From Cylindrodendrum hubeiense (Eukaryota > Ascomycota > Sordariomycetes > Hypocreales > Nectriaceae), in contig JAANBB010000068.1 in NCBI GenBank assembly GCA_014621425.1, forward strand, positions 62,001 through 126,000: 64,000 bases of DNA, read 5' to 3'. The notes beneath the pieces are model-generated. The model did no database searches, was not told the origin of the DNA, and was given only the letters and a program-made list of their open reading frames with translations. Below are positions 50,274-62,299 of this stretch, piece by piece. Made by a program: the position numbers and the translations under genes. The first letter of the stretch is position 1; each line of letters opens with the position of its first letter.

Positions 50274-51797
50274 ATGCCTGAAGGCGGAAACGACAACGGC
50301 CAAGGCGCCATCGTCTTCTTCCACCCCGACCTCGGCATCGGCGGCGCCGAGCGGCTCGTCGTTGACGCCGCTGTCGGCTTGCAGAACCGCGGCCATCGTG
50401 TCGTCATCTACACCAACCACTGCGATCCCAACCACTGCTTTGACGAGTGTCGCGATGGTACAGTCTATTCCCCCGCAACTGCTCCTTGACTGACCTTGAC
50501 TGACCTTGACTACCTCGACAGGCACCCTCCAAGTTCGAGTCCGCGGCCACTGGCTCATCCCCATGTCCCTCCTCTCCCGCCTCACCATCCTCTGCGCCAT
50601 CCTCCGCCACATCCACCTCGTCCTCCACATCGCCGTCTCCGGAGAACTGCGCGACCTGAAACCCCGCGCCTTCATCGTCGACCAGCTCTCCGCCGGCCTG
50701 CCTCTGCTGCGATACCTCTTCCCCGCCCAGCCCATCCTCTTCTACTGCCACTTTCCCGACCTGCTGCTCGCCCGCGGCCGCGAATCAACCCTGAAGCGCC
50801 TCTACCGTGTGCCGTTTGACTGGATCGAGGAGTGGAGCATGAGCTTCGCCCAGGCTGTTGCCGTCAACTCGGAATTTACAAAGAGCATCGTCGAGCGCAC
50901 TTGGCCTAGACTGAAGAACAACGTCGAGACAAAGGTCGTCTACCCCTGCGTTGACATCGAACCCAAGGAGGACGAGGAAGAACTCCTAAAGGATGGCAAA
51001 GTGTTTGAGGGCGAGAAGCTCATTCTCAGTATTAACCGCTTCGAGAAGAAGAAGGATATTGCTCTGGCCATCAAAGCCTTTGCTGCTATTCCCCAAGACC
51101 AGCGCAAAGGAGTGCGCCTCGTCCTCGCAGGTATGGCGTCTCTCCTCAACTCATGATACAAGCTGACATCCCAGGTGGCTACGATCATCGCGTCGCCGAG
51201 AATGTCCAATACCACAACGAGCTCCAAGAACTCGCCTCTTCCCTCAACCTGGAGCACACCACCGCCAAGACACTCATCACCGCCCTCTCCGCCCCGGCTT
51301 CTGTCCCCGTCCTCTTCCTCCTCTCCATCCCCAATTCTCTCAAGGCCGCCCTCCTCCGCTCCGCCCGCCTGCTCGTCTACACCCCCGCCAACGAGCACTT
51401 TGGCATCGTGCCCCTCGAGGCCATGCTTGCCCGCACCCCCGTCCTCGCTGCCAACTCGGGCGGGCCCGTCGAGACCATCCGCGACAAGGAAACTGGCTGG
51501 CTACGCTCCCCTGATGACGTACCCGCTTGGTCAGACGCTATCCAGCGCGCACTCGCCATGTCTGATGCTGAGCTGGCAGAAATGGGTGAAAGTGGTGCGA
51601 CACGAGTACGAAGCCTCTTTGGCCGCGATCACATGGCTGCGCGATTCGACACCATCATCGACGACATTGTAGGACAAGAGCGCTCACTATCAGTCTTCAA
51701 CACGATTGTCAATGTCGCCAGCCTTGCCCTATTCTTTACTCTGGGCCTGGTGATCTCGAGCGTCTATGCCCGGGGGGCAACCACCGTTTCTAAATAA
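50274..51797 (+). CDS. ALG2: Alpha-1,3/1,6-mannosyltransferase Alg2
   Basis: Three exons, join(50274..50457,50522..51130,51175..51797), 471 aa. Both GT-AG introns keep frame (CRDG-TLQVRVRGHW and RLVLAG-GYDHRV). The N-terminal GT-B domain starts with FFHPDLGIGGAERLVVDAA (about residues 15-33), the Alg2 signature. FYCHFPDLLLA and VAVNSEFTK follow. The C-terminal domain has SINRFEKKKDI and the EX7E motif in NEHFGIVPLEAM. A C-terminal membrane segment (about 445-465) fits ER anchoring. Alg2 adds the second and third mannoses to the dolichol-linked oligosaccharide on the cytosolic ER face. Intron 1 contains a short TTGACTGACC direct repeat. Confidence 0.96.
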
Positions 51798-52723
51798 TCG
51801 GGGAATTTGTACAATAGTTGTACATATGATTCACTACCTGGGTAGAGAACTTCCGGAATAATAGGTACATGGCTACGGCCCGATAGAACAAGTACCGGAT
51901 CAAAACATGGTGGCATCATTGGGTCTTTGTGCACAAGTTGGCGTCACCATTCACGGTCATATGTCACACCGATCCATTGATTCATCATCACCTAGCTCAT
52001 ATCAACCGCCGCCTATCCTTGCTGCACATTACACAAGATAAAACAACGCTGCTCCTCTCCAAGTCCTATGCAAATGCACCTTTACCGCGCTCTCCTCGGC
52101 GCTGGCAGTCCCACGAAGCAACAAATACAGCCTGTCCGCTCTTGGCTTTGAAAACGAGGAATAGTGACATTTTCGTATGTGCAGATAGCCTCCCAACTCA
52201 GTTAAAACCCCATGGTGTCCCGGGGGTATGCTCTGTCCATGCTCAAGCAGTCTTTGTAATCCATTGTATGAAATCCGTCATGTACACGGGCTTCTGGCTT
52301 CCATTCCCAGCGATGCCATGACCAAGGTCTGCTGTTCCAACCGTTTCGCTAACCCAGACCCATCTCCGTCATCGCCCAATCCAACTCTCATAAACCCATC
52401 GTCATCTCATTCCCTCATCCATTCATCGCCGTCATCCCCCGTTGGAAGACATTCTCGAACCCGTCCATGACGTCCGCTAGCGATTAACCCACCCAAAGAA
52501 AAGAAATAGAGGCAGTGCCTCGAGAAACGATAGTCTAGTAATAACACGCACAACTATGATGCGATTGCAGACACAACCTCGTTGGCCTGATGCTCCCATG
52601 ATGTCTCCAAAACAGTGGCACAAATGCAAATTGGCCTAAAAAAAAGTCCTTCATCGCTGGTCTGATGTCTGACAGTAGTATATGAATAAAAAACGAGTAA
52701 AATCTCATAAGTGGGGTAGGGTA
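51798..52723. other. Convergent 3' region, no gene seen
   Basis: This 926 bp stretch lies between the ALG2 and CaMKK-like stops. It is AT-richer near 52500-52720. I see no ORF of protein-like composition. Confidence 0.6.
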
Positions 52724-55700
52724 TCATTGTTCGTAGTGCGACGACCCCTCGTCGTAGTGTACGGGAATCTTCTTAGCCGTCTCCGTGCTGGCAATGCTGA
52801 TGTTGGTATCACGCCGCCGCGCAGAAAAGGCGGGAGGGCGTGAGAGGGCAGCTGGAGGTGGCACCGGCTTCTTCTTCGGCTTTGCCATCAGCAGTATTCC
52901 ATCATCGCTGCCATCGTCCTCGTCATCGTCCTCGACAGGTCGCACCACAGGGGTGCTCGTCACCGAGTCTCGAGAGGCGCCCCCTCCAAAGTGTAGAGCC
53001 AATGGCCCGCTGTCCATGGCAGGGGGGTTCGAAAACACCTGGTCGATTGGGAACCCGGAGGAAGGCTCCTTGTTCATGGCGGGAGGTGTAAGAGAGTCGG
53101 TGGTTTCAAGGAGCGACGGGTGGGCACTCACAACCCCTGGTTTGCAGAGCAGTTCGGCTTCCATGTCTGCAGACACAGAGCTGGCACCGCTGAGCAACGC
53201 CGGAAGGGATGGGTCTGACTGGAAAGCAAGCATCCGCTCAGACGTGCTTGCCGTCGATGGCAAGGCAGAGATCGGGCTGGTCAACTCACTAGGACTTGTC
53301 AGAGGTGTCCCAAAGCCTGCCATTGACTCGGTGCTTGATGATTTAGTCGTTGTCATGGTGTTTCCTCGAGACGGGGTGGCTTGATTCCGATCCCATTCTT
53401 CTGTGTCTGGCGAGGGTGGGCAAGGAATGGCCATCGGATCAGTGACTTTGGTCTCGTTCATCCCACTACCATACTCGTAGCTTGAAGAGCCTAGTCCATC
53501 ATCGACGATGTCGACGCGGTGAGCGGTCGGTGGCCTGCCGTCAATCACAGGAAGCGGTCGAATAAGAAAGTTGGGATCGGAGTGTGCTTGACCATGCTGA
53601 TACCCGGCAGCCGACTTGAGAGACAAGGCAAGTGGAAATCCCAGCACTTGCTCCGGCGCGCCCCGACCGAGATCGACAGATCGAATAGGCCGGTTGTAAC
53701 GGGAGGGCTTGCCAGGAGCCACTGCAGTGCTCAATGCCACTTGGGGCTCGGCTCGCTTGTCAGAGCTGGCAAAGAGTCCACGGTCAACGGAGCGTGCTCG
53801 GGAGCTCTCGTCAATTCCCGATCCCATCTCACGGGTCTTGCGGGCCGTATCAGCCCCGATTTCCTCCAGGCCATCCATATGTACAGGGAGACTGGGTGTC
53901 GTAGGAGTGGTGCGCGAGACGGGCAAGGCGGGCGCGAGGTGCAACCAGTTGTTGGTCTGCCTCGCATGGCCGAGGCCGAGGTTATGACCTTGGCTGTGGG
54001 CATGTCGATGAAATGGCCACAGGGAGGCGGGAGAATTAGACCTTTCGACGTCATGTGGTGACTCGGTCGTCTCGCTCTGAGCATGCGAATGTCCTCGGGG
54101 TGTGTCGACCGAGGGCAGCACCGTCGCAAGTGGGTCGTAGACTACGGACCCCGGCTGGGTGCTGGCCGTCTGGCTGATAGAGAGGGGATGTTCCGTAGTC
54201 GAGCTAGCCTCGCGGATGGCGTTTGCGAAGTAGTCGTCGGCGCGGAGGCTTTTGCGGCGTTGGTCACGAAAATTATGATGGGGCGTAGGGGGGACGTTGT
54301 TGTACATGCTGTCACCAGCTTCACTGGCGGCGCTGCTGGTCGCTCGGTGTCGTGTCCTGCTATCACTGCGCTCCGCCAGGGGGTGCATGACCTTGCCCAC
54401 GGCCTTCTTAACAACCGAACGGGCTCGCTCGAGGAAAGTGAGTGGAACGACAGCCGAGGACATTTCTCTCTCATCGACCTGGATCCTGCGGCCAGATGAA
54501 GGTCTCGCGGGATCGGTATCATCGAGCCACCCGATTGGGTTCGCGAGATTCTGGACAACCCATGGGTGTCGCTTGATGTCGCGCAGCCGGATTCGCTTCT
54601 CGGGATTCTTGATGAGCATCTGGCGGAGCAAATCAACCAATAGGTTGTCGACTTCCTCGTAGTCGAGATCGTTGTCGTCTCGGTACGGGGCGATGTTTTG
54701 TCGCTTGTAAAGAGATGTGACCATCGGTGACGTAGAAGGGTGGACCGGCTTGAGACGGCGGCGAGGGATGTACACCTCCTCGGTGGCAATCTTGCGGAAC
54801 ATCTGGAACTCATCCTCGGCAAGGAAGGGGATGCGGGCGTAGATCAGGCAGTAGAGAGTCACTCCTAGGGACCAAACATCAATCTGCTCGGAGACCCTCG
54901 GCTGCTCCTGGTCAATGTCGGTGTAACACAGCTCTGGGGCGAAGAACGCAGGGGTTCCAACCGTCTTCGCAAGCTCGAGGTCGTCATCGAAATCCCTGGC
55001 CTCCGACTCGGAAACCGTGTCGAATTCGTAATCGCGAATAGGTCGGCCGAAGTAGGAAACACCAAAGTCGGAGATCTTTACCCGGTGCTCCTTGCTCCAA
55101 AGAAGATTTGCAGGCTTGATGTCTCGATGCACGACACCTTGGTAGTGCAAGTACTCCAATCCCAAAACGGTATCTTGAAAGGTAGACCGGGCTTGGGTGA
55201 ACGTGAAGCAGGGGACGTACGAGAAGTCATCGGAGAAGGGGTCGTGCTGTTGCTGTGGGTTGAAGTCGATCGACGACATGTGGGAAATGATGGAGTCGGC
55301 CATGCTGGGCGAGCGACCTCGGAATCCATCCTCGTAGTAGGCACCGTACATGGTTCCGTCTAGGGCGATGCTCGAAGACTGATTCGATCGGAGGGGACCA
55401 GGGGTTTCGAAATCGTCTTCCCAGTCTATTACCTCGTCGTCATCGACTGCTCGGGTAGACGAGATGGCGGATCGAGACCGGGAGTGGCTGACCGACTCAG
55501 CGCGGGAAGTCTGACGCGAAACAGGGCGAGATGATAGCTCGTCGCCGAAAGCAAAGTCTTCCCGGGACGGGATGCGAGACTGGCTGCCCAGGCTGCTGCT
55601 AGGCTCGTCGCTGGCAACGTGCTCACCGCTCCAGTGATCGGTTTGGGCGTTGTAGTTCTGAGCCATCTTGGCGCGCTTGATGTTCTTGAGCGCCTGGCGG

Positions 55701-56572
55701 CGATTGAGGATCTCTTCGTACTTTTGCTCTTCGGGAGTCTGGGGCTCGCCTCGCATCTCGCGCTCGATACGTCTCCGTTCGAATTGGCAGATATGTGGGA
55801 GACCCTTCTTGCGCCAGACAACTTCGCCGAGTTCAACATGTTCAAGAACCATGTAAATCTTCTTGAGTTCCGGGTCATCGATAACTTCGAGGAGGGCGAC
55901 GACGTTCTCGTGTCGGATCTTCTTGAGAATGGCAATTTCCTTCTTTGTCTTATCCTGCGGGGACTTGGCGGTGACCCTACCGAGCCGTCGTTTCTTGGAA
56001 AATCGAGGAATAATCTTGATGGCCACGTTCTCGCCGGTCTCCATGTTTCGAGCGAGCTTGACCTTTCCGTGCATGCCACGGCCAATCTCCTCAATCACTT
56101 CATACTGGTTGATGGTTTTCCGGCCGGTAATGGTGTCCGAGTCAATAAGAGCCTTGTGGGTTCTGGAGAGCGTTAGTTTTTGACACAGAAGCCTCGTCCC
56201 CTCCGCCGTGAGGGCAGACGAAAAGCGCGAGAAGCATGTGGGAAAATATTTTGACGGTGGTACTTACTCTCTGACTCTATGCATCTGCAGCGGGTGCAGA
56301 AGAGGGCTGCCACCCATGTTGATTGGGGTGTTGCTCTCGGAGACGGAAGTGAACAGGTTTTGTCGCGAGCCCGAGGGGCTGAAAAGGCCTGGAGAAGACA
56401 TGGGAGTGCTGTTGGCGGTCCTCAAAGGCATGGAGGCAGAGGGGGGGAGGTGCGTGTAGAGCGGCGGAGTGGGCCGAGCCGTCGACGAGAGGGAGGAGGA
56501 CGACTGCTGCTGCGACAGCGACTTGTGGTGGTGTCGAGGGTGGTGGTGGTGGTGATGCTGAGAGGGATCCAT
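52724..56572 (-). CDS. CaMKK-like Ser/Thr protein kinase (Ssp1/Sak1/CmkC type)
   Basis: Two exons on the minus strand: 56268..56572 and 52724..56162; total 1247 aa, joined at RVRE-THKALIDSD (GTAAGT donor, CTCCAG acceptor). The start is the first in-frame ATG (MDPSQHHHHHHPRHHH); the frame is open further upstream without ATG. The kinase domain runs from about residue 120 to 610: glycine loop IGRGMHGKVK, Lys in VAIKII, a long acidic/Ser insert (about 205-395), catalytic loop VVHRDIKPANLL (about 446), DFGVSYF, then GTPAFFAPEL. This glycine loop, RP-type insert and activation loop match CaMKK/SNF1-activating kinases. The long Ser-rich C-tail may be regulatory. Such kinases phosphorylate the SNF1/AMPK activation loop and in fission yeast respond to stress and Ca2+/calmodulin. 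Confidence 0.9.
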
Positions 56573-59002
56573 GATGAACGAATTCGTGATGGCGTCGTCG
56601 GTCGAATCGACATAATGGACGGGAGAAGTCGGGCTCGCAGAGGCGGGCCTGAGGTAAGGAAGAGTCACGACAGCGGTGACGGAGCGTCTATAGTGCCATT
56701 GTTGCGAGTATAGTGAGTCGAGTGATGAGGGGAGACACCAACAGGAGGAGAGGTGAGGTAGTCAAAGTGGTCAGAGAGGTGAAGAAGTTGAAGGAGAGCG
56801 AGAAGGCAAGATAGCGACTGGGTCGAGGGAGTGGAGAAAGGTAAAGAGCGAGGTCGTGTGTTTTTTGGGGGGGATTTTAGCTGGTGGGCTGGGTTCCCGG
56901 TCGGTGATGTACGGAGGTGGAGACTGTGGCGGGCGTGGTGTGGGAGCGGAGCGAGCGAGTGAGAGAGCGTTCGTTCGTTCGTTCACGGCCGACAGCGCAG
57001 ACACAGAAGAGGGATCGAGCAGCAGGGCAGCAGGGGGGGAGGGGTCGTCCTGGTAGGCTGGGGTGGGCTTCTCGCTGGAGGGTCTGTTGGTGTGGTCTGG
57101 CTGCGGTGGGTACTAGCCGGTGGTACCTTACAGTGCTGGAGGTCGAGCAGAGTACCAGGCGGCGAGCTGATTGACTGGAGCCTTTTTTCTGCTGGGGATG
57201 GCCGGCGATGGGCGGGACGGATGGTCGGTGGTGGTGGTGTGGGTAAAAGAAATGGGCGTGTGCGTCCTGTGTTGTGGTGTGTGAGAGACAGAAATGTGTG
57301 TGTGTGGGCGTGAGAGTCGGACTGGGAAACATGGCGCCAGGAGGAGGGTAGGTGGAGACATGGCTTGTGCACGGACACTGTGCGGTTCGTTCAATCGAGC
57401 GCACTGTGGATACCTTTATCGCATGCCACACCTGTCTGGAATCCACTCGCCACCCAAAGTGTTGACTGATTGTGCAGTTGTCTCGAGATGGTTGAAGAAG
57501 GCGAACCACAGGCAGATAAGGGGCAAATATGCAGATAGGTAATAGAACCAGCCATTGCATGGCGATGACTACACTTGCTGTCTCTTGGCCCTGTTAGATG
57601 ATAGCCAAAGCTCAAGACCAGGGATGTTGAGCCAGTCCCAAGTGTAGCCACCTGGTCCGTCGACACCAAGACTGCAACCCTCGGCAGGACTCGCACCCTT
57701 GGCGATGCAGTTTGGGCTCCCCAGCTCCGATTGCGACAGCCTAGCGGGCGCAATACCGACCGTTTCCTGGTTCTGTGCCTTGCGGGAAATCGATCATCTC
57801 GGCGAGGTTGCCCGCCAGAGCTGACGCAATTGGGGGGCGGCCAGGAGTCGGGTTCAGAGTGTGATTCGTGAGTTTTGTGAGAGCCCGGTGGAGACGGGCG
57901 TTGACGGATCCTTGTCTCAGCGCCTGTTCCCTTAGTACTGTGTGTGAAACTGTGCCCACTGGTCCAAGCTGCGACGCTGGAAGTCGTCTGGCGTCGTCTG
58001 GCTTACAGACAATGCAACACTTGTGCCTCTCGGATTTGTGCTCCATCTCGCTGCAGGAGATACCTTACATTGTACTCCCGCACATCCATGCCCATGCCAT
58101 GCCTTGGCCATGCCATCCATGCCCGATGGATGCCCCATGCCCCATGCTCCTGGCTCCTCGCAGAATTTCAAAGTAATCAATCAACCCATGGTACATCAGA
58201 GGGTCGTACTGTGCAGGGGCAGCACAGCAGGCTGCTAGAGCCATGGGTGGATGGACAGATAGATGGATGGATGCTTGGATTGCCAGGATAGGCACAATGG
58301 GACACCATGGGCGAATAGACAAATGGGGATCCACCGTATTGCTTTTTCCCTTCTCACCTCACCATAATGGCTCCCGTTGGGTTCGGTGGCTTGGCTGGGC
58401 CCTGCGATGCCAGTCATGACCGATAAGATATGCGACGCTGGTAGGCAGGATTTTTGCTTTTTGGGCACCTGGACCTGAACGTGGGCTTGGGCTTGGGCTT
58501 GGCGAGGATGGGGCAGACAGAGATGATGGGGAGATCTGGCTGTGGATACTCGCTGCTCCAGGTCGAGGATTGGATGGGTTCCAGTGAGGAACCAACAAGT
58601 TGGGAACGCGCTCATCGGCGCCCGTTCCAACGTGCCTCCAAAGCGGAAATTGTTCGTGTTCATCACATCGCTTGTCTTTTGATATCTTGGCGGCGGCTTC
58701 TCCAGCATGCGCCTTTTGCATTTCTGAGCCACGCTGCCCTTCTGGTGTCGGCCTTGTGCGGCTCGCTTGGTGCCGTGTTGCTCGCGTGCCTGGATCGTGG
58801 GCCCTGAGACAATCGCTCAGCTCCATGTAAAGTTACAGACTTGCAATTCCTAGCACCGGCGGGAGTCCCCAATCGCCTTCGGATTAGATAGACTGTCGTT
58901 CCTGGCTCGGGGGGGTGCGTTGAGATAATCAAAGATAGGATGTGACAGCGGCCGACGACAACAGCCGTAATCGTCATAATCGCCTTAATCTTCTCAATCG
59001 AC

Positions 59003-59022
59003 GATTGATTGATTGATTGATT
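59003..59022 (+). repeat. (GATT)n microsatellite
   Basis: About four to five tandem GATT units occur. Confidence 0.85.
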
Positions 59023-61651
59023 GACGGATGGACGCCGCGGGCGAGCAGATAAAGTTCGACCCTGACTCCTGTCGCGCTGGACGCAGTTAGCTTGGATGCA
59101 CCGCGGGTGACAAAGCGAGGCCAGCGGAAGCTAGATGGTTTCGCCTTGTCGATCCAATCTGGCAATTTCGGTCCTCCTCGCACGCGCATGCTGACACCCG
59201 TATCTCTGGGTCTCTTTGTTTGCTTTTTCAGCGCGTTCCTGTCAAGTACTTTGCGGTGGAAAGGGACTGTCCATTGTCTGTACTCCGTACAGATTACTCG
59301 GTATTAGCAATGGTGTTTAGCGATAGCGCTGCCGTGCGCCTTCCGTCCAGTAAGAGTGCGCCGTCCGTGGTTTCCGCTCTGGCGCCGCTGCTGCTGTTGT
59401 TGGCGCCGGTGGCTCCTGCCTTCCCACGCGCATGCAGCTGCGCAAGCCCTGCCTCCGGTCCCCGCCGGTCTCGCCTCCGCGCCTTCCACGCCACACGCGA
59501 GCCAAGCAAGCCCAGCGACGCCCAGTAACGCGCAGCTTGGCCCATTGTGGCCCATTGTGGCCCATTCTCAGCTGTCAAAGACACTACCAACACCGCCCAA
59601 CAATAACACCAGTGCACGCCTAAAAGACGCCAAACCACTGGAGACCGGTTATAGACCGTCCCGAGACGCACGGAGGCCAGGGAAACCACAACTACCTGCC
59701 ACGGGTGCCACACACATGCCCCAGAGACCCCAGAGCCCTAGAGGCCCTAGGGACCCCATAGGAATAGCGAGGCGTTCGCCGACACAAGATGCCGAATTTG
59801 GCCCTCGCCAACCAGCGCCACCGTCGTTCCGTTACGGCTGTACCTCGCCCTATCCGTGTCTCTGCTGTGGCATCCTTTGACTCTGCTTGTGCAGACTGAG
59901 CCAGGGTCATGGAGCCTGGAGAGCCAGCCAACGGCGGAGAGACACCGGGCTGAGCATCCAAGACAGCCAGTCTCCAGCCAGGTAGAGATGGTGTCACCGA
60001 GGATAAGCAACAAGTGCCAATCCGCCTGTCTTGACATGGACTTGACATGGACTTGACTTGAGCTTGACATGGCAATGCAACACAAGAAACTGTTTCTTGC
60101 GGTTACGAATACCGACGATTTTGCGGGTAAAGTAGGACGCCAATGTTTCAGCACGCTGAAAGCTCCAGGACACCATTCCGGCCTTTGAATCCCCGTCGCT
60201 CTCTCCTACTCCTACTCTCTTGTTGTCCTGAAGATGGGAATTCACACACACTTGCGGACTACGGGCACATGTAATTGCCTGCTCCGTGGATACATCCAGT
60301 TGTCCGGAGTACGTCACCGCTGGGACACTAGTCCTCGGCTACGGTCTGTCTGTTCTCCAGGTGCCCGTTCGAGCCGCAGCTCCATCGTATGACCTCGCCC
60401 CCCTCCAAAAGCCTCAAAGGCAATATTTCGAAATGCTAGCACATGTCTCAGATATCCATTGGGCAATCTCTCTCGTCTGTCAAGGGAAAGGCTCTTTCTG
60501 ACAAAGTGGGTGAGAGATGATTGCGGCAAAGTCCCCAACTGAGCTACTTGAACAGGAGCGAGTGTGTGGCTCCAGCACTAACACCACCATCATCGACCGG
60601 CCCGGCTCGGACTCTGGGCGGAGCACCGAGCGGGCCCTATCCTTGCGAGCGAGCCATGAATGGCTCATACCATGACGAGGTGGAACCCCCGCCAACAACG
60701 TTAGGCAGGGAGGGAGAGTGGGCGGCCGGCAGGACTAGCACGTCTCCGTGTTCTTGGGGATCTGCAACCACCGACGTTATCGATTCAAGTGGTGGTCCTC
60801 TGCATCCCCTGACGCCGCCTGGCGTTGGGACGGTTCCGGGGTTTCTTGACCACCACCGCAGCTGCCAGGACCCATGATCCTATCGCGGATGCCAGGTCCA
60901 CCACCAAGCAACGGTGCCAGCTGCGGTCGTTTCCTAGCCAGCCTGGAAAACATATCATTTGCTGGCTTTGGGGTTGCTGAACACAGCAGGAGGGCAACCT
61001 CCAAGCTCTACTGTATCTAATGGCATTCTATCCTGGACCTTACTGCGGGGGCTTGACCGTCTCCATGGCCACTTGGTCTCGGTCCGTTTCGACTCCATCA
61101 CATCGCATCGCATGACGTCGCAGCACAAGAGAGCGTGAGTTTTTCACGATGGTGCAGGTTCTCAATACCACCTCAAACCAGCTCTGCCCACCAGCTCTGG
61201 GTCAACGGAAATGTGACCCGAGCTCAGTGCAACATCACCACGGCCCCATTCCCGTAAGACCACTGCCCAGGATTGATTCATCGAGTCGTACTATGTCTGC
61301 ACCAGAGGCCTATAACGAAACCCAGTCGACATTTCTCCTTTGCCGGTTTGGAGGCATGTATAACTCTCGGGGGGTCTACACGCAACCACCAGCCACCCAG
61401 TCAGTGCCTTGCTCAAGATAGGTGCCTCTGCTCCAGCACCTAGTGTACGATGTACAGTAGTCAGTGGAGTGGTGCTCGGATGGGTTCAAGTGGGCCATCA
61501 GCAACCCCCGGTCGTGTGCCCGCACCCGCCATCCCAGTCCGCACGCCAGTGTTTTCTCGCTCCGTCTCAATCACAGCCGGAGATCGAGGCCACGGACCAA
61601 CTCTTGTTCGCCAAGTCGAGCGGGGACTGTCCTCGTCGACCCCCTGCCTTC

Positions 61652-61689
61652 CTTGGTGGTCCCTCCTCCCCTTGGTGGTCCCTCCTCCC
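61652..61689 (+). repeat. 19-bp direct tandem duplication
   Basis: Two perfect adjacent copies of CTTGGTGGTCCCTCCTCCC occur. Confidence 0.95.
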
Positions 61690-62264
61690 CCATGGTCGTC
61701 ATCATGTCCGGAGATGTGGCCTCGAGAGTGCCAGATCCGACCAAATCGCCCGCAAATCGCCCGGCCCTTTGTGGAGAGACCCATGCAGGAGAATCGCCGG
61801 CCGGCAACTCATCGCGCACTGCCCCGTGGTCCAGTTCGACTCGACGTTTGTTGTTCCATGTCCACTGCTGCATCAGGGCCTGGCATGGCGACCCGAGTTC
61901 CTGCATCCAACGTGGCGGCTGCTCACTGATCTAAGGTGGCCGGCGCCTGAACCGTCAAAGAACCAGCCCAGCGCCTGCCCACGAGTTATCGTTGCCAAAA
62001 GTCGAGACCAACCCTGCAGCTGCTGCGGCTTGCAGGGGGGGAGGTATTGCGGTACCTAGGCAGTACGAGCAAGGCCCAGCAGCTTCGTCCAAGCCATGTT
62101 AGGAGCCCTGTACCCTGAATGGGCGCAATGCAGGTGATACGTACGCAGCGTCCGTTGACTGGGGTCTAGTCTCTTGGGCAACGCCCATGGAAACGTTGTC
62201 CCGCCGTAAGCGACGGTACGCCTCCACCACTCACCCCGTCGCAGCCCGTTCCGTCATCGTGCCT

Positions 62265-62299
62265 GAGGTCTGGGGTCTAAGGTCTGGGGTCTGAGGTCT
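62265..62299 (+). repeat. 7-bp tandem repeat RRGGTCT, five copies
   Basis: Five consecutive heptamers end in GGTCT and vary only in their first two purines. Similar GGTCTGG units occur at 49700-49730. Confidence 0.9.

Noticed and set aside
18987..51797. ALG14 and ALG2 as an N-glycosylation cluster
   Set aside because: They are 31 kb apart with unrelated genes between, so co-location is probably chance.
57128..57753. Minus-strand ORFs upstream of the CaMKK-like gene
   Set aside because: His/Thr/Pro-rich translations of GT-repeat DNA; they overlap one another in several frames.
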